Source of the DNA: Bradyrhizobium sp.
Lineage (GTDB): Bacteria; Pseudomonadota; Alphaproteobacteria; Rhizobiales; Xanthobacteraceae
Length of the DNA: 33,102 nucleotides
Reading direction: 5' to 3'
Assembly (NCBI RefSeq): GCF_016213215.1
Contig: NZ_JACRAW010000157.1
Span: forward strand, 1 to 33,102
Below the pieces are notes generated by a model. The model had not been told where the DNA came from, ran no database searches, and saw nothing but the letters and a program-made list of their open reading frames with translations. Both the position numbers and the translations under genes were made by a program. Below are positions 1-7,010 of the stretch, in pieces (the stretch's first letter is position 1; every line of letters starts with the position of its first letter).

Positions 1-1227
1 CACCGCCGCACCTATATCGGCTCGATGCCGGGCAAGATCATCCAGTCGATGCGGAAGGCGAAGACCTCCAATCCGCTGTTCCTCCTGGACGAGATCGACA
101 AGATGGGCGCCGACTTCCGCGGAGATCCTTCCTCGGCGCTGCTCGAGGTTCTGGATCCCGAGCAGAACTCGACGTTCAACGATCACTATCTCGAGGTCGA
201 CTACGATCTCTCCAACGTCATGTTCATTACGACCGCGAATACGCTGAATATTCCCGGACCCCTGATGGACCGCATGGAGATCATCCGGATCGCCGGCTAC
301 ACGGAGAACGAAAAGGTCGAGATCGCGCGCAAGCACCTGATCCCGAACGCCATCTCCAAGCACGGCCTCGACTCGAAGGAATGGTCGATCGACGACGATG
401 CGCTCTTGCTGCTGATCCGCCGCTACACCCGTGAAGCGGGCGTGCGCAATTTGGAGCGTGAGCTCTCGACACTTGCCCGCAAGGCGGTGAAGGAGTTGAT
501 GATCTCCAAGAAGAAGTCGGTGAAGGTCACCGAGAAGACTCTCGAAGAGTTCCTCGGCGTGCCGAAGTATCGTTTCGGCGAGATCGAAAGCGACGACCAG
601 GTCGGCATCGTCACCGGCCTTGCCTGGACCGATGTCGGCGGCGAGTTGCTGACCATCGAAGGGGTCATGATGCCCGGCAAGGGCAAGATGACCGTCACGG
701 GCAACCTGCGCGACGTGATGAAGGAGTCGATCTCGGCGGCGGCTTCCTATGTCCGCTCGCGCGCGATCACCTATGGCATCGAGCCGCCGCTATTCGACAA
801 GCGCGACATCCACGTCCACGTGCCGGAGGGGGCGACCCCGAAGGACGGACCGTCGGCGGGCGTCGCCATGGCTACCGCGATCATCTCGGTCATGACCGGG
901 ATCCCGGTCCGGCACGATCTCGCGATGACCGGCGAGATCACGCTGCGCGGCAGGGTGCTGCCGATCGGCGGGCTGAAGGAGAAGCTGCTGGCCGCGGCCA
1001 GGGGCGGCATCAAGACGGTCCTGATCCCCGAAGACAACGCCAAGGATCTCACGGAGATTTCCGATGCCATCAAGGGCGGCATGGAGATCATTCCGGTCGC
1101 GCGCCTCGACGACGTCGTCGCCCGCGCCCTGGTGCGCAAGCCGGTGCCGATCGTCTGGGAAGAGGACGCCAAGCTGCCGGTCCCGCCGGAGGCCGACGAG
1201 GCCGCCGGCGGCCTGACGGCCCATTGA
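1..1227 (+). CDS. lon: Lon protease (ATP-dependent serine protease), 5'-truncated by window edge
   Basis: C-terminal 408 residues of Lon, the ATP-dependent cytoplasmic protease that degrades misfolded and short-lived regulatory proteins. The reading frame is open from base 1, so the gene starts outside the window; the ATG at 25 is internal. The fragment begins just after the Walker A region. Visible are Walker B (LFLLDEID, Asp-Glu at fragment residues 30-31), the rest of the AAA+ module with a sensor-2-like YTREAGVRNLER stretch, and the whole proteolytic domain. The catalytic dyad is Ser285 in PKDGPSAG and Lys328 in GGLKEK, spaced 43 residues apart as in E. coli Lon (Ser679/Lys722). The short C-terminal tail is rich in Pro, Glu and Ala. 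A strong hairpin follows 17 bases after the stop. Identification is secure; only the N-terminal domain cannot be assessed. Confidence 0.98.
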   Translation, partial: HRRTYIGSMPGKIIQSMRKAKTSNPLFLLDEIDKMGADFRGDPSSALLEVLDPEQNSTFNDHYLEVDYDLSNVMFITTANTLNIPGPLMDRMEIIRIAGYTENEKVEIARKHLIPNAISKHGLDSKEWSIDDDALLLLIRRYTREAGVRNLERELSTLARKAVKELMISKKKSVKVTEKTLEEFLGVPKYRFGEIESDDQVGIVTGLAWTDVGGELLTIEGVMMPGKGKMTVTGNLRDVMKESISAAASYVRSRAITYGIEPPLFDKRDIHVHVPEGATPKDGPSAGVAMATAIISVMTGIPVRHDLAMTGEITLRGRVLPIGGLKEKLLAAARGGIKTVLIPEDNAKDLTEISDAIKGGMEIIPVARLDDVVARALVRKPVPIVWEEDAKLPVPPEADEAAGGLTAH

Positions 1228-1244
1228 CCGAGACGAAGCTCTCG

Positions 1245-1268
1245 AAACGGCGCCTTCGGGCGCCGTTT
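1245..1268 (+). terminator. Hairpin terminator downstream of lon
   Basis: A perfect 10-bp stem (AAACGGCGCC/GGCGCCGTTT) is closed by a very stable C(UUCG)G tetraloop 17 bases after the lon stop. The downstream strand is only weakly T-rich (TTTCTGCTTG), so this is an intrinsic terminator with a poor U-tract. Confidence 0.8.
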
Positions 1269-1337
1269 CTGCTTGTCCGATCCTCTCCGGACCTGGCCGT
1301 CGGCCTCCGGCCGGGGCAGCGGGGCAGCGGTTCGGCC

Positions 1338-1366
1338 TTGCTCCACCCAGCTTGGCAAGGCTAAAC
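1338..1366 (+). promoter_or_regulatory. Candidate promoter of tRNA-Val
   Basis: TTGCTC and CTAAAC are separated by 17 bases, and the -10 element ends 9 bases before the mature tRNA 5' end. Position and spacing fit a housekeeping promoter, but the -35 is only a partial match. It was found by eye. Confidence 0.4.
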
Positions 1367-1375
1367 AGGCGGCGA

Positions 1376-1452
1376 GGGCGGTTAGCTCAGCTGGTTAGAG
1401 CATCTCGTTTACACCGAGAGGGTCCGCGGTTCGAATCCGTGACCGCCCACCA
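1376..1452 (+). tRNA. tRNA-Val (anticodon UAC)
   Basis: All four arms can be folded. The acceptor GGGCGGT pairs with ACCGCCC. The D stem is GCTC/GAGC. The anticodon stem TCTCG/CGAGA encloses loop TTTACAC, whose positions 34-36 are TAC. The T arm is CGCGG/CCGTG with loop TTCGAAT. The discriminator is A and the CCA end is encoded. The gene lies downstream of lon, a common place for a tRNA in Rhizobiales. No duplicated 3' tRNA end (attachment-site scar) was seen nearby. Confidence 0.97.
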
Positions 1453-1579
1453 CTTGAAGCAACCTGAGCGGCCAAAAGTGAGCCGCGGGACTGCTACAAA
1501 ATTGCCTTAGGTCAGTCATCCTTTCGGTCGAAGCACCGGACACCATTCGCACGCGTATGGCGTTGCGTGGAGTGGGGAC

Positions 1580-1774
1580 ATGCCGAGCGATCTTGAAACG
1601 AAACTGGAGAAGTACGAGCGGAAAGCTGCGCAGTGCGAGAAGGCGGCTCAGGAAGCGAAGGACGAGCCGGGGCGCGCATTCTACAAAGGGCTGGCTCGTT
1701 ATTACGACGAGCTTGCGACCGATTTCCGGCAGGTCCTCGCAAAGCGCACGGCCGCATCGCTGGCAGCCGAATGA
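1580..1774 (+). CDS. Small hypothetical coiled-coil protein (64 aa)
   Basis: The function is unknown. This short protein is almost entirely charged and helical, with a heptad-like pattern in its first half (LETKLEKYERKAAQCEKAA) suggesting a coiled coil or helical hairpin. It has no signal peptide or membrane segment, so it is probably cytoplasmic. The ATG is preceded by GGAGTGGGGAC, a usable ribosome-binding site. The amino-acid makeup (many Lys, Glu, Ala and few rare residues) looks like a real protein rather than a chance frame. A long frame on the opposite strand (1409-1987) looks like its shadow. It stands alone between tRNA-Val and a gene-free stretch. Confidence 0.7.
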   Translation: MPSDLETKLEKYERKAAQCEKAAQEAKDEPGRAFYKGLARYYDELATDFRQVLAKRTAASLAAE

Positions 1775-2341
1775 CGTCGCTTTAGGGCTGTCGAACGGCA
1801 GGCATGATTCGTTCGAGAACCCTCTCGACAAGCCGCGGGTCGGTCGCCGTTGTTCGCGCCGCGCGCATGACCCGTTCACGGCCGTCTGACGTTCTCGCCT
1901 ATGTTTGAAGGCGTATAGCTGGTGCAAGAGCCCCAGCTTTGTCCTCTTTGCCTCGCTGCCATCCCGCCCCGGTTGAAACTGGATCAAGGCGCGTCAGAAG
2001 TCTCCGCGACGCATGCCGGATGCGATGACGCATGGTCAGCATGTTCGTTTCGAGCCTCGTGCTCTCGATGCCGCTCGCCACGTTCTTGCTACGGCGGATT
2101 CACCTAAATCTCCTGTGAGTGAGTGAGCAACTGTCCTCTGCGCGCGAGACGGCAGCACTGCTGAATTGGTGAGACTTGCCACAGCCAGGTATTCGGTTGT
2201 TGGTTTTGGGGGTGCGCGGTATCATTGAACTTATATCGCGAGGCCAATCAGAGGTTGAATTTCCCGCACCGTTGCCGAGCCGCTACAGCTACCGCGGAGG
2301 AGAGGGAGTAAAGAACGTGTAGGCAACATTTTGGGGCCGCC
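1775..2341. other. Intergenic region upstream of the outer-membrane protein gene
   Basis: No convincing gene on either strand. Short frames (for example 1922-2107 plus and 1899-2081 minus) lack ribosome-binding sites and protein-like composition. The only notable points are a short AGCTGG/CCAGCT hairpin near 1917-1938 and a candidate promoter at 2197-2225. The purine-rich GGAGGAGAGGGAG at about 2296 lies too far upstream to be the ribosome-binding site of the ATG at 2342. Confidence 0.5.
2197..2225 (+). promoter_or_regulatory. Candidate promoter for the outer-membrane protein gene
   Basis: TTGTTG and TATCAT are spaced by 17 bases. If used, they would give a leader of about 110 bases before the ATG at 2342. 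The match was found by eye and is moderate. Confidence 0.3.
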
Positions 2342-3154
2342 ATGAACAAACTCGTTTTGGTTTTATCTGCTCTTGCTGTCGGCACAGTCAGCGCTACCGC
2401 TGCGGATTTGGCGCCGCGCTACGCCAAGGCACCCGCGCCGGTCGTCGCCGCATTCAACTGGACGGGTTTCTACATCGGCGGCTTCGTGGGAGGAGCGTTC
2501 GCCGACGGCAATGCCTTTTCGACCGAGCCTCTCAACGTCGGTGGATTCGCTTGGAATGGCGGGGTGCTGCCGAATAGCTACAGCTTGTCGAACAGCGTTA
2601 TCGCCGGCGGCACGATTGGCTGGAACTACCAGCCGGTTGGGACGAACTGGTTGATCGGTATCGAAGGCGAGGCGGGCTACATCCGTGTGGCGCGGACAAT
2701 CCAGGACATCAACGCGATCAATGCGGGCTTTGCCTATCCGGACAGCCTGGACGCGACGCGCATCGGCGACTGGTACGGCGTCATTGCTGGCCGGCTTGGC
2801 TTCGCGGCCGACCGAGCGCTCTTCTATGCAAAGGGCGGGGTCGCCTTCGTCGAAAAGAACTACGGCTTTGCCGATAACTGCGTCGTGGGCGGCTGCGGTG
2901 GCGGCATCCTGAACCTGGGACACAGCGGCACGCACGTGACCTGGGCTGCCGGCGCCGGCGTCGAATATGCGTTCACCAACAACTGGAGCCTCAAGGGCGA
3001 GTACCTGTATTTGGCGACGCACCAAACCTACACTGTTACCGGCGTGCACGCTGCCGGCGACACCTACACCAACTCGCACACGGATCCCGGCGTTCACACC
3101 GCGAAGGTGGGCATCAATTATCGGTTCGGCGGACCGGTCGTCGCCAAGTACTGA
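2342..3154 (+). CDS. Outer-membrane beta-barrel protein (Omp31/RopB-like porin family)
   Basis: A 270-residue small outer-membrane protein of the type abundant in Bradyrhizobium and other Rhizobiales. It has a clear Sec signal peptide (about residues 1-20, cleaved near SATA-ADLA). A typical linker (RYAKAPAPVVAAF) leads to the first strand motif NWTGFYIGGFVGG. Alternating strands and Gly-rich turns follow, ending with KVGINYRFGG and a conserved short C-terminus. The family forms 8-stranded barrels; a passive or structural role is usual, and specific transport activity is unknown. The ATG is preceded by TTTTGGGGCCGCC. The gene is monocistronic, with a strong terminator 30 bases after the stop. 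Residues around CVVGGCGGG contain two cysteines, unusual for a barrel and possibly a disulfide in a surface loop. It is related to the partial protein at 32554. Confidence 0.9.
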   Translation: MNKLVLVLSALAVGTVSATAADLAPRYAKAPAPVVAAFNWTGFYIGGFVGGAFADGNAFSTEPLNVGGFAWNGGVLPNSYSLSNSVIAGGTIGWNYQPVGTNWLIGIEGEAGYIRVARTIQDINAINAGFAYPDSLDATRIGDWYGVIAGRLGFAADRALFYAKGGVAFVEKNYGFADNCVVGGCGGGILNLGHSGTHVTWAAGAGVEYAFTNNWSLKGEYLYLATHQTYTVTGVHAAGDTYTNSHTDPGVHTAKVGINYRFGGPVVAKY

Positions 3155-3184
3155 ACGATCTGCTCTCGCCAGCACACTTCAGAA

Positions 3185-3222
3185 AACCCCGCGCGCAGTT
3201 CTGGCCGCGGGGTTATTCTTTT
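3185..3222 (+). terminator. Intrinsic terminator after the outer-membrane protein gene
   Basis: A 9-bp GC-rich stem (AACCCCGCG/CGCGGGGTT) with a 12-base loop is followed by ATTCTTTT, 30 bases downstream of the stop at 3154. Confidence 0.85.
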
Positions 3223-3479
3223 GACCTTTGGCGGCGCCGGAGCAAGGAACTGGATTCCGCGGCTTTGATATCTGCCCTTTGGTGTCGGTCGGCGCACCTG
3301 AATCGGCGGAGGCGACCGTCGTGCTCGCAGTGGTGACACGGCACCTTGGTCCAGGAACTCCTGCCAAAGTGTGGCTGGCGCAACAGAATACCTTGCGTCC
3401 TGCCAAGGGCCTTCCTATGCCGGTATTGCCAAGGCGATGCGGGCAAGCACCCCTTCGCGAATTCGAACGGCAGGGCCTG

Positions 3480-4334
3480 ATGGACACCGCACACGAGCAC
3501 AATGCCGACCAGATCGCCTATTGGAACGGACCCGGCGGCCAGCGCTGGGCCGAGCGACAGGAGACTCAGGACGTCCTGCTCGGGCCGATCACGGACATCC
3601 TGATCGAGCGCGCTGCGCTGCGGGCCGGTGAGCGTGTCCTCGACGTCGGTTGCGGGACGGGCGCCACGACGGTCGCCTTCGGGCAGAAAGTCGGACCGAT
3701 GGGGTACGCCCTCGGCATCGACATCTCCGAGCCGATGCTCGCGCGGGCCCGTCAGCGGGTGCCGGCCGGCGTGCCGGTCGAGTTCGTGCTGGCGGACGCC
3801 ACCGTCTATCCATTCGAACCGGCCAGCTTCGATCTTCTGGTCTCGCGCTTCGGCGTCATGTTCTTCGCCGACCCTGTTGATTCCTTCGCCAATCTGCGCC
3901 GGGCGTTGAAGCAGACGGGGCGCGTAGCCTTCATCTGCTGGCGCGAACCCCGCGAAAACCCCTGGATGATGGTGCCGCTGCAGGCGGTCTACAAACACGT
4001 TCCCAGGATGCCGCCGGTCGGACCGGAAGAGCCGGGGCCGTTTGCCTTCGCCTCGGAAGAGCGGGTGATGCGGATCTTGCGTGACGCCGGATTCTCCAAC
4101 GGCGTTATGGAGGCGCACACCCTCCTGCTCGACGTCGCGATCGGGCGAGGTCTCGATGCCGCAGTCGAAGGCGCGCTGCAGATCGGGCCCGCCAACCGCG
4201 CGCTGGAGGGGCATCCGGCAGACGTGCGCGAGGCAGCCAGGAATTCAGTCCGCGAGGCGCTTGCTCCCTTCGTTCAGGGCCAGTCGGTGCTGCTGCCGGG
4301 TTCGATCTGGATCGTGACCGCGCGGGCGTCGTAG
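3480..4334 (+). CDS. Class I SAM-dependent methyltransferase (UbiE/Methyltransf_11-like)
   Basis: A 284-aa cytoplasmic methyltransferase of unknown substrate. The SAM-binding motif I is VLDVGCGTG at residues 53-61, followed by the post-I acidic residue in GIDISEPML, motif II around VLADATVYPFEP, and the core strand FDLLVSRFGVMFF. The C-terminal third holds a family-specific helical region. The start at 3480 is chosen because MDTAHEHNADQIAYWNG matches the usual N-terminus of this group. The frame is open upstream to 3228, but that part overlaps the terminator-proximal region and looks non-coding. The ribosome-binding site (CAGGGC) is weak. The gene converges with the small secreted protein gene; a hairpin overlaps its stop codon. 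Class membership is sure, the reaction is not. Confidence 0.88.
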   Translation: MDTAHEHNADQIAYWNGPGGQRWAERQETQDVLLGPITDILIERAALRAGERVLDVGCGTGATTVAFGQKVGPMGYALGIDISEPMLARARQRVPAGVPVEFVLADATVYPFEPASFDLLVSRFGVMFFADPVDSFANLRRALKQTGRVAFICWREPRENPWMMVPLQAVYKHVPRMPPVGPEEPGPFAFASEERVMRILRDAGFSNGVMEAHTLLLDVAIGRGLDAAVEGALQIGPANRALEGHPADVREAARNSVREALAPFVQGQSVLLPGSIWIVTARAS

Positions 4335-4340
4335 ACGCCC
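4324..4340. terminator. Hairpin between convergent genes, overlapping the methyltransferase stop
   Basis: A 7-bp perfect stem GGGCGTC/GACGCCC with a 3-base loop spans the stop codon at 4332-4334. It lies in the 10-base gap between convergent genes and may serve both strands, but neither side has a good T-tract. Confidence 0.4.
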
Positions 4341-4344
4341 GGCC

Positions 4345-4605
4345 TTATTCCACCGGCTTGCAGTACTGCGTCGCCACCGTCGCCGACTGCTTCGTTTCCG
4401 CAATGAAACACAGATAGAGACTTGATCCCTTGCGCAGGAACAGGCCCGGCAGGTTGGATGCAGTCGAGATCGCGCCAGCGATGGCATAGTCCTTGGCGAG
4501 CAGCGAACTCAACGTGACCTTCTCGGCAGCGGCTTGCGCGAATGCGGCGCCCGCGCTGGCGGTTGACGTCAGTGCGGCGGCCAAGACCAATTGCTTCCCA
4601 ATCAT
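4345..4605 (-). CDS. Small secreted/periplasmic hypothetical protein (86 aa)
   Basis: The function is unknown. The protein starts with a standard Sec signal peptide (MIGKQLVLAAALTSTASAGA, cleavage probably after AFA at residue 23). The mature part of about 63 residues has just two cysteines (Cys66 and Cys82) that could form a disulfide in the periplasm. The start at 4605 is supported by a strong ribosome-binding site (GAGGGG) 7 bases upstream; the frame stays open upstream to 4728, but that extension is Arg/Thr-rich and precedes the signal peptide. It lies downstream of pepT on the same strand, 180 bases apart, so co-transcription is possible but not shown. It resembles the many small secreted proteins of Bradyrhizobium without a known domain. 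Confidence 0.72.
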   Translation of the reverse strand: MIGKQLVLAAALTSTASAGAAFAQAAAEKVTLSSLLAKDYAIAGAISTASNLPGLFLRKGSSLYLCFIAETKQSATVATQYCKPVE

Positions 4606-4761
4606 CGTTTGCCCCTCGATCGGTGTCCTGCAAATTCGCCGATGAAAGCCGATCGCTCCGCCAAAGTCACCTCGGGTGCAGTACGTTGTTGATGCGCTTT
4701 GCGGGACTTCGGCGGTAGAGGCTCGCAATGAGGGTATTGCGATGTTGCGTGCCTGGTCGTC

Positions 4762-4786
4762 AGGCCCGGCCGTGGATGGTGGGCCT
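4762..4786 (-). terminator. Weak hairpin at the pepT 3' end
   Basis: AGGCCC/GGGCCT forms a 6-bp stem immediately after the pepT stop codon (minus strand). No T-tract follows, so a terminator role is only a guess. Confidence 0.25.
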
Positions 4787-6027
4787 TACGTCCTTTCTTC
4801 CCAGATCATCGCCAGGTGCACGATGGTCTGCACCGCCTTTTCCATGTCCTGCCGGCTGACCCATTCGAGGCGCGAGTGGAAGGCGTGCTCGCCGGCGAAG
4901 ATATTGGGGCACGGCAGTCCCATGAAGGATAGTCGCGAGCCATCGGTGCCGCCGCGAATGGCGGTCTTGATCGGCCGCAAGCCCGCGCGGCGGATCGCCT
5001 CGATGGCGTATTCGACAATGTGCGGGTGACGGTCGATCACCTGCTTCATGTTGCGATACTGCTCCTTGATCTGTATCCGGCAGCTCGATTTCGGAAACTC
5101 CTTCATCACCTCCTTGACGGTGCGCTCGAGCAAGGCCTCCTTTTCCTTCAGGCCCTCCTCGGTAAAGTCGCGCACGATGAAGGAAACCGTGGTTTCTTCC
5201 AGTGCGCCCGAGATGCTGATCGGATGCAGAAAACCCTGCTTGCCGGAAGTAGTCTCGGGCGAGCAGCCTTCCTTGGGCAGGCGCTCGAGGATCGCGGCTG
5301 CGATCTTGATCGAGTGCTCCATCTTGCCCTTGGCATAGCCGGGATGGGCGCTCACGCCGTGAATGGTGACGGTGGCGCCGTCGGCCGAGAAGGTCTCGTC
5401 CTCGATGCTGCCGGCAATCTCGCCGTCGACCGTATAGCCGAAGTTGGCGCCGAGCTTCTCGATGTCGACCTTGTCGACACCGCGACCGATCTCCTCGTCG
5501 GGCGTGAAGAGGATCTTGATGGTGCCGTGCCTGATTTGCGGGTTGTCGATCAAAAATTGCGCCGCATCCATGATCTCGGCGACTCCGGCCTTGTTGTCGG
5601 CCCCGAGCAGCGTGGTGCCGTCGGTCGTGATGATGTCGTTGCCGATCTGGTTCTTCAGTGCAGGGTGCTCTGCAAACCGGATAACCTGCGTCGGATCGCC
5701 CGGCAGGACGATGTCGCCGCCGCGGTAGTTCTTCACGATCTGCGGCTTGACGTCCTTGCCGGAGCAGTCGGGGGATGTGTCCATGTGGGAGCAGAAGCAG
5801 ATCACCGGCACCTTCTTGTCCGTGTTGGACGGGATCGTGCCGTAGACGTAGCCGTGCTCGTCGAGATGGGCGTCACTGATCCCCATGGCCTGCAGTTCGG
5901 CCGCCAGCAGCCGCCCGAGATCCTTTTGTTTCTCGGTGGAGGGGCAGCTGGTGGAGGTGGGATCGGACTGAGTGTCGATGAGTACGTAGCGCAGGAAGCG
6001 CTCGGTGACCGTGTGCGTGAACTTCAA
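4786..6027 (-). CDS. pepT: Peptidase T (tripeptide aminopeptidase)
   Basis: A zinc metallopeptidase of family M20 that removes the N-terminal residue from tripeptides in the cytoplasm. With the chosen start it is 413 aa, close to the roughly 408 of enterobacterial PepT. The metal and catalytic residues are in place: His81 and Asp83 in CSHMDTSP, Asp144 in GADNKAG, Glu178-Glu179 in TPDEEIG, Asp201 in TVDGEIAG, and His384 in EHAFHSR. The small dimerisation domain lies between the two catalytic halves. No ATG exists at the expected N-terminus. A TTG at 6027 (KFTHTVTERFLRY follows) has AGGGA 9 bases upstream; a further TTG at 6075 has no ribosome-binding site and would run into the terminator of the HU gene. 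It stands alone, followed by a weak hairpin. Confidence 0.93.
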   Translation of the reverse strand: MKFTHTVTERFLRYVLIDTQSDPTSTSCPSTEKQKDLGRLLAAELQAMGISDAHLDEHGYVYGTIPSNTDKKVPVICFCSHMDTSPDCSGKDVKPQIVKNYRGGDIVLPGDPTQVIRFAEHPALKNQIGNDIITTDGTTLLGADNKAGVAEIMDAAQFLIDNPQIRHGTIKILFTPDEEIGRGVDKVDIEKLGANFGYTVDGEIAGSIEDETFSADGATVTIHGVSAHPGYAKGKMEHSIKIAAAILERLPKEGCSPETTSGKQGFLHPISISGALEETTVSFIVRDFTEEGLKEKEALLERTVKEVMKEFPKSSCRIQIKEQYRNMKQVIDRHPHIVEYAIEAIRRAGLRPIKTAIRGGTDGSRLSFMGLPCPNIFAGEHAFHSRLEWVSRQDMEKAVQTIVHLAMIWEERT

Positions 6028-6072
6028 TGAGGATATTCCCTGGTCGCTAGGTGAAAACCGTAAGCGGTATAA

Positions 6073-6120
6073 CAAAAAAGCGTCATTCCGGGGGTCACAT
6101 TGAGCGGACCGGAATGACGC
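6073..6120 (-). terminator. Intrinsic terminator of the HU-like gene, made from a palindromic repeat
   Basis: On the minus strand a perfect 12-bp stem (GCGTCATTCCGG/CCGGAATGACGC) with a 17-base loop is followed at once by TTTTTTG. It lies 22 bases after the HU stop codon. The arm sequence resembles a palindromic repeat I recall as dispersed in Bradyrhizobium and Rhodopseudomonas intergenic regions; this is from memory and not searched. Confidence 0.88.
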
Positions 6121-6142
6121 GAAATCAACCAGAATGCGGGCG

Positions 6143-6442
6143 TCAGATGGCTTCCTTGAGTTCCTTGACGGGACGGAAGGTGACCTTCTTGCTTGCCCTG
6201 ATATGGATGGGTTCGCCGGTTCCCGGATTGCGGCCCATTCGGGCGGCCCGCCTCCGGACCTGGAGGATGCCGAGACCGACGATGCGGACGCGGTCGCCCT
6301 TCTTCAGGTGCTTGGTGATGCGGGCGACCAAGTCGGTCAAGATCGCCTCGGCGTGCTTCTTGGACAGGTCCTGGTCTTCGGCGATCGCCGCTGCCAGATG
6401 CTTGAGCGTAATGGTGGCGGGTGCGGCTGCCTTTTTCGCCAT
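6143..6442 (-). CDS. HU-family histone-like DNA-binding protein (divergent)
   Basis: A 99-aa nucleoid protein that dimerises and bends DNA. The HU/IHF fold is recognisable: an N-terminal helix pair (residues 12-48), the turn VGLGILQVRRRAAR, the DNA-binding arm ARMGRNPGTGEPI (67-79), and the closing strand and helix to LKEAI. It differs from canonical HU (about 90 aa) by an Ala/Lys-rich leader (KKAAAPAT). The conserved GxGxF turn also reads GLGIL, so the usual Phe is missing. The start at 6442 has an excellent ribosome-binding site (GGAGGG); the frame is open upstream to 6523 with Arg-rich, unlikely sequence. It is monocistronic with its own strong terminator. HU family is sure; whether it is the main HU or a paralogue cannot be told here. 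Confidence 0.9.
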   Translation of the reverse strand: MAKKAAAPATITLKHLAAAIAEDQDLSKKHAEAILTDLVARITKHLKKGDRVRIVGLGILQVRRRAARMGRNPGTGEPIHIRASKKVTFRPVKELKEAI

Positions 6443-6564
6443 TGTGGCCCTCCGAAAGTTGGAACGGCTCGGGAACTGGAGAGGTGGAGGCCTAGACGAT
6501 TCGCGGGCTCGCCGCCTACGCATAGTCCCGATTTTTGAGAAGGGAGGCTAAGCCATTGTTTCAA

Positions 6565-6641
<77 letters not shown>

Positions 6642-6670
6642 GTGTTCGCGAAACCCGCGGAGACGCTGGG

Positions 6671-6698
6671 ACTTAAAGGCGGGGGCAGTCCAAGTCAA
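6671..6698 (-). promoter_or_regulatory. Candidate promoter of tRNA-Asp
   Basis: On the minus strand TTGACT and TTAAGT are 16 bases apart, with the -10 element about 30 bases before the tRNA 5' end. The -35 is a near-perfect match to the housekeeping consensus. Confidence 0.5.
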
Positions 6699-6734
6699 GG
6701 ACGTTGCAAGCACCGGCCCCGACAGCGATTCATG

Positions 6735-6767
6735 CCAAGAGGCCGCCCGTAGGCGGCCTCGTCTTGG
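6735..6767 (-). terminator. Hairpin downstream of the small membrane protein gene
   Basis: A 9-bp stem GAGGCCGCC/GGCGGCCTC with a 4-base loop is flanked by extra complementarity (CCAAGA/TCTTGG, one bulge). It lies about 50 bases after the stop of the minus-strand gene ending at 6816. A T-tract is lacking on both strands. Confidence 0.5.
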
Positions 6768-6802
6768 TTGGCTTTGGGGAAAGCTGGTTGGCTTGGGGGA
6801 AA
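6765..6802. repeat. Short tandem duplication, two 18-base units
   Basis: TGGTTGGCTTTGGGGAAA at 6765-6782 is repeated at 6785-6802 with a single T-to-G difference and a 20-base period. It sits between the hairpin and the stop codon of the small membrane protein gene. Confidence 0.8.
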
Positions 6803-6815
6803 CGGTGAGGGCTGC

Positions 6816-7010
6816 TTAACGGATGGCCGAAGTGCCCGAACTGGTCAGCACGACCGGCTTGCCGGCTTTGATGACTTGGGCGGTCTGGCTGTAATCGGCA
6901 TTGGTGTGGGCCGCGATGCCAAAGGCCGCCACTGCAATGCCGGCCACCAGCGCCACCACCACGATCTTCAGGTGGGTCGCCCGATCCGCGGAATGAATGG
7001 AGTGGTTCAT
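6816..7010 (-). CDS. Small single-pass membrane or exported hypothetical protein (64 aa)
   Basis: The function is unknown. A short polar N-terminus (NHSIHSADRATHLK) precedes one strongly hydrophobic segment at about residues 15-34 (IVVVALVAGIAVAAFGIA), then a polar tail of about 30 residues (NADYSQTAQVIKAGKPVVLT). This is either a bitopic inner-membrane protein with its tail in the periplasm or a protein with an uncleaved signal anchor. The start is well supported by CGGAGG six bases before the ATG. It lies divergent to the nuo operon, with a 521-base shared upstream region, and is followed by a hairpin. I recall similar small proteins as frequent in Bradyrhizobium genomes. Confidence 0.75.
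   Translation of the reverse strand: MNHSIHSADRATHLKIVVVALVAGIAVAAFGIAAHTNADYSQTAQVIKAGKPVVLTSSGTSAIR

Noticed and set aside
1409..1987. A 192-codon minus-strand frame across the small coiled-coil gene
   Set aside because: Its start lies against tRNA-Val, there is no recognisable domain, and the plus-strand gene at 1580 has a better ribosome-binding site and composition.
3228..3479. An 84-codon N-terminal extension of the class I methyltransferase
   Set aside because: It begins a few bases after the terminator, lacks protein-like composition, and is not needed for the complete family fold starting at 3480.
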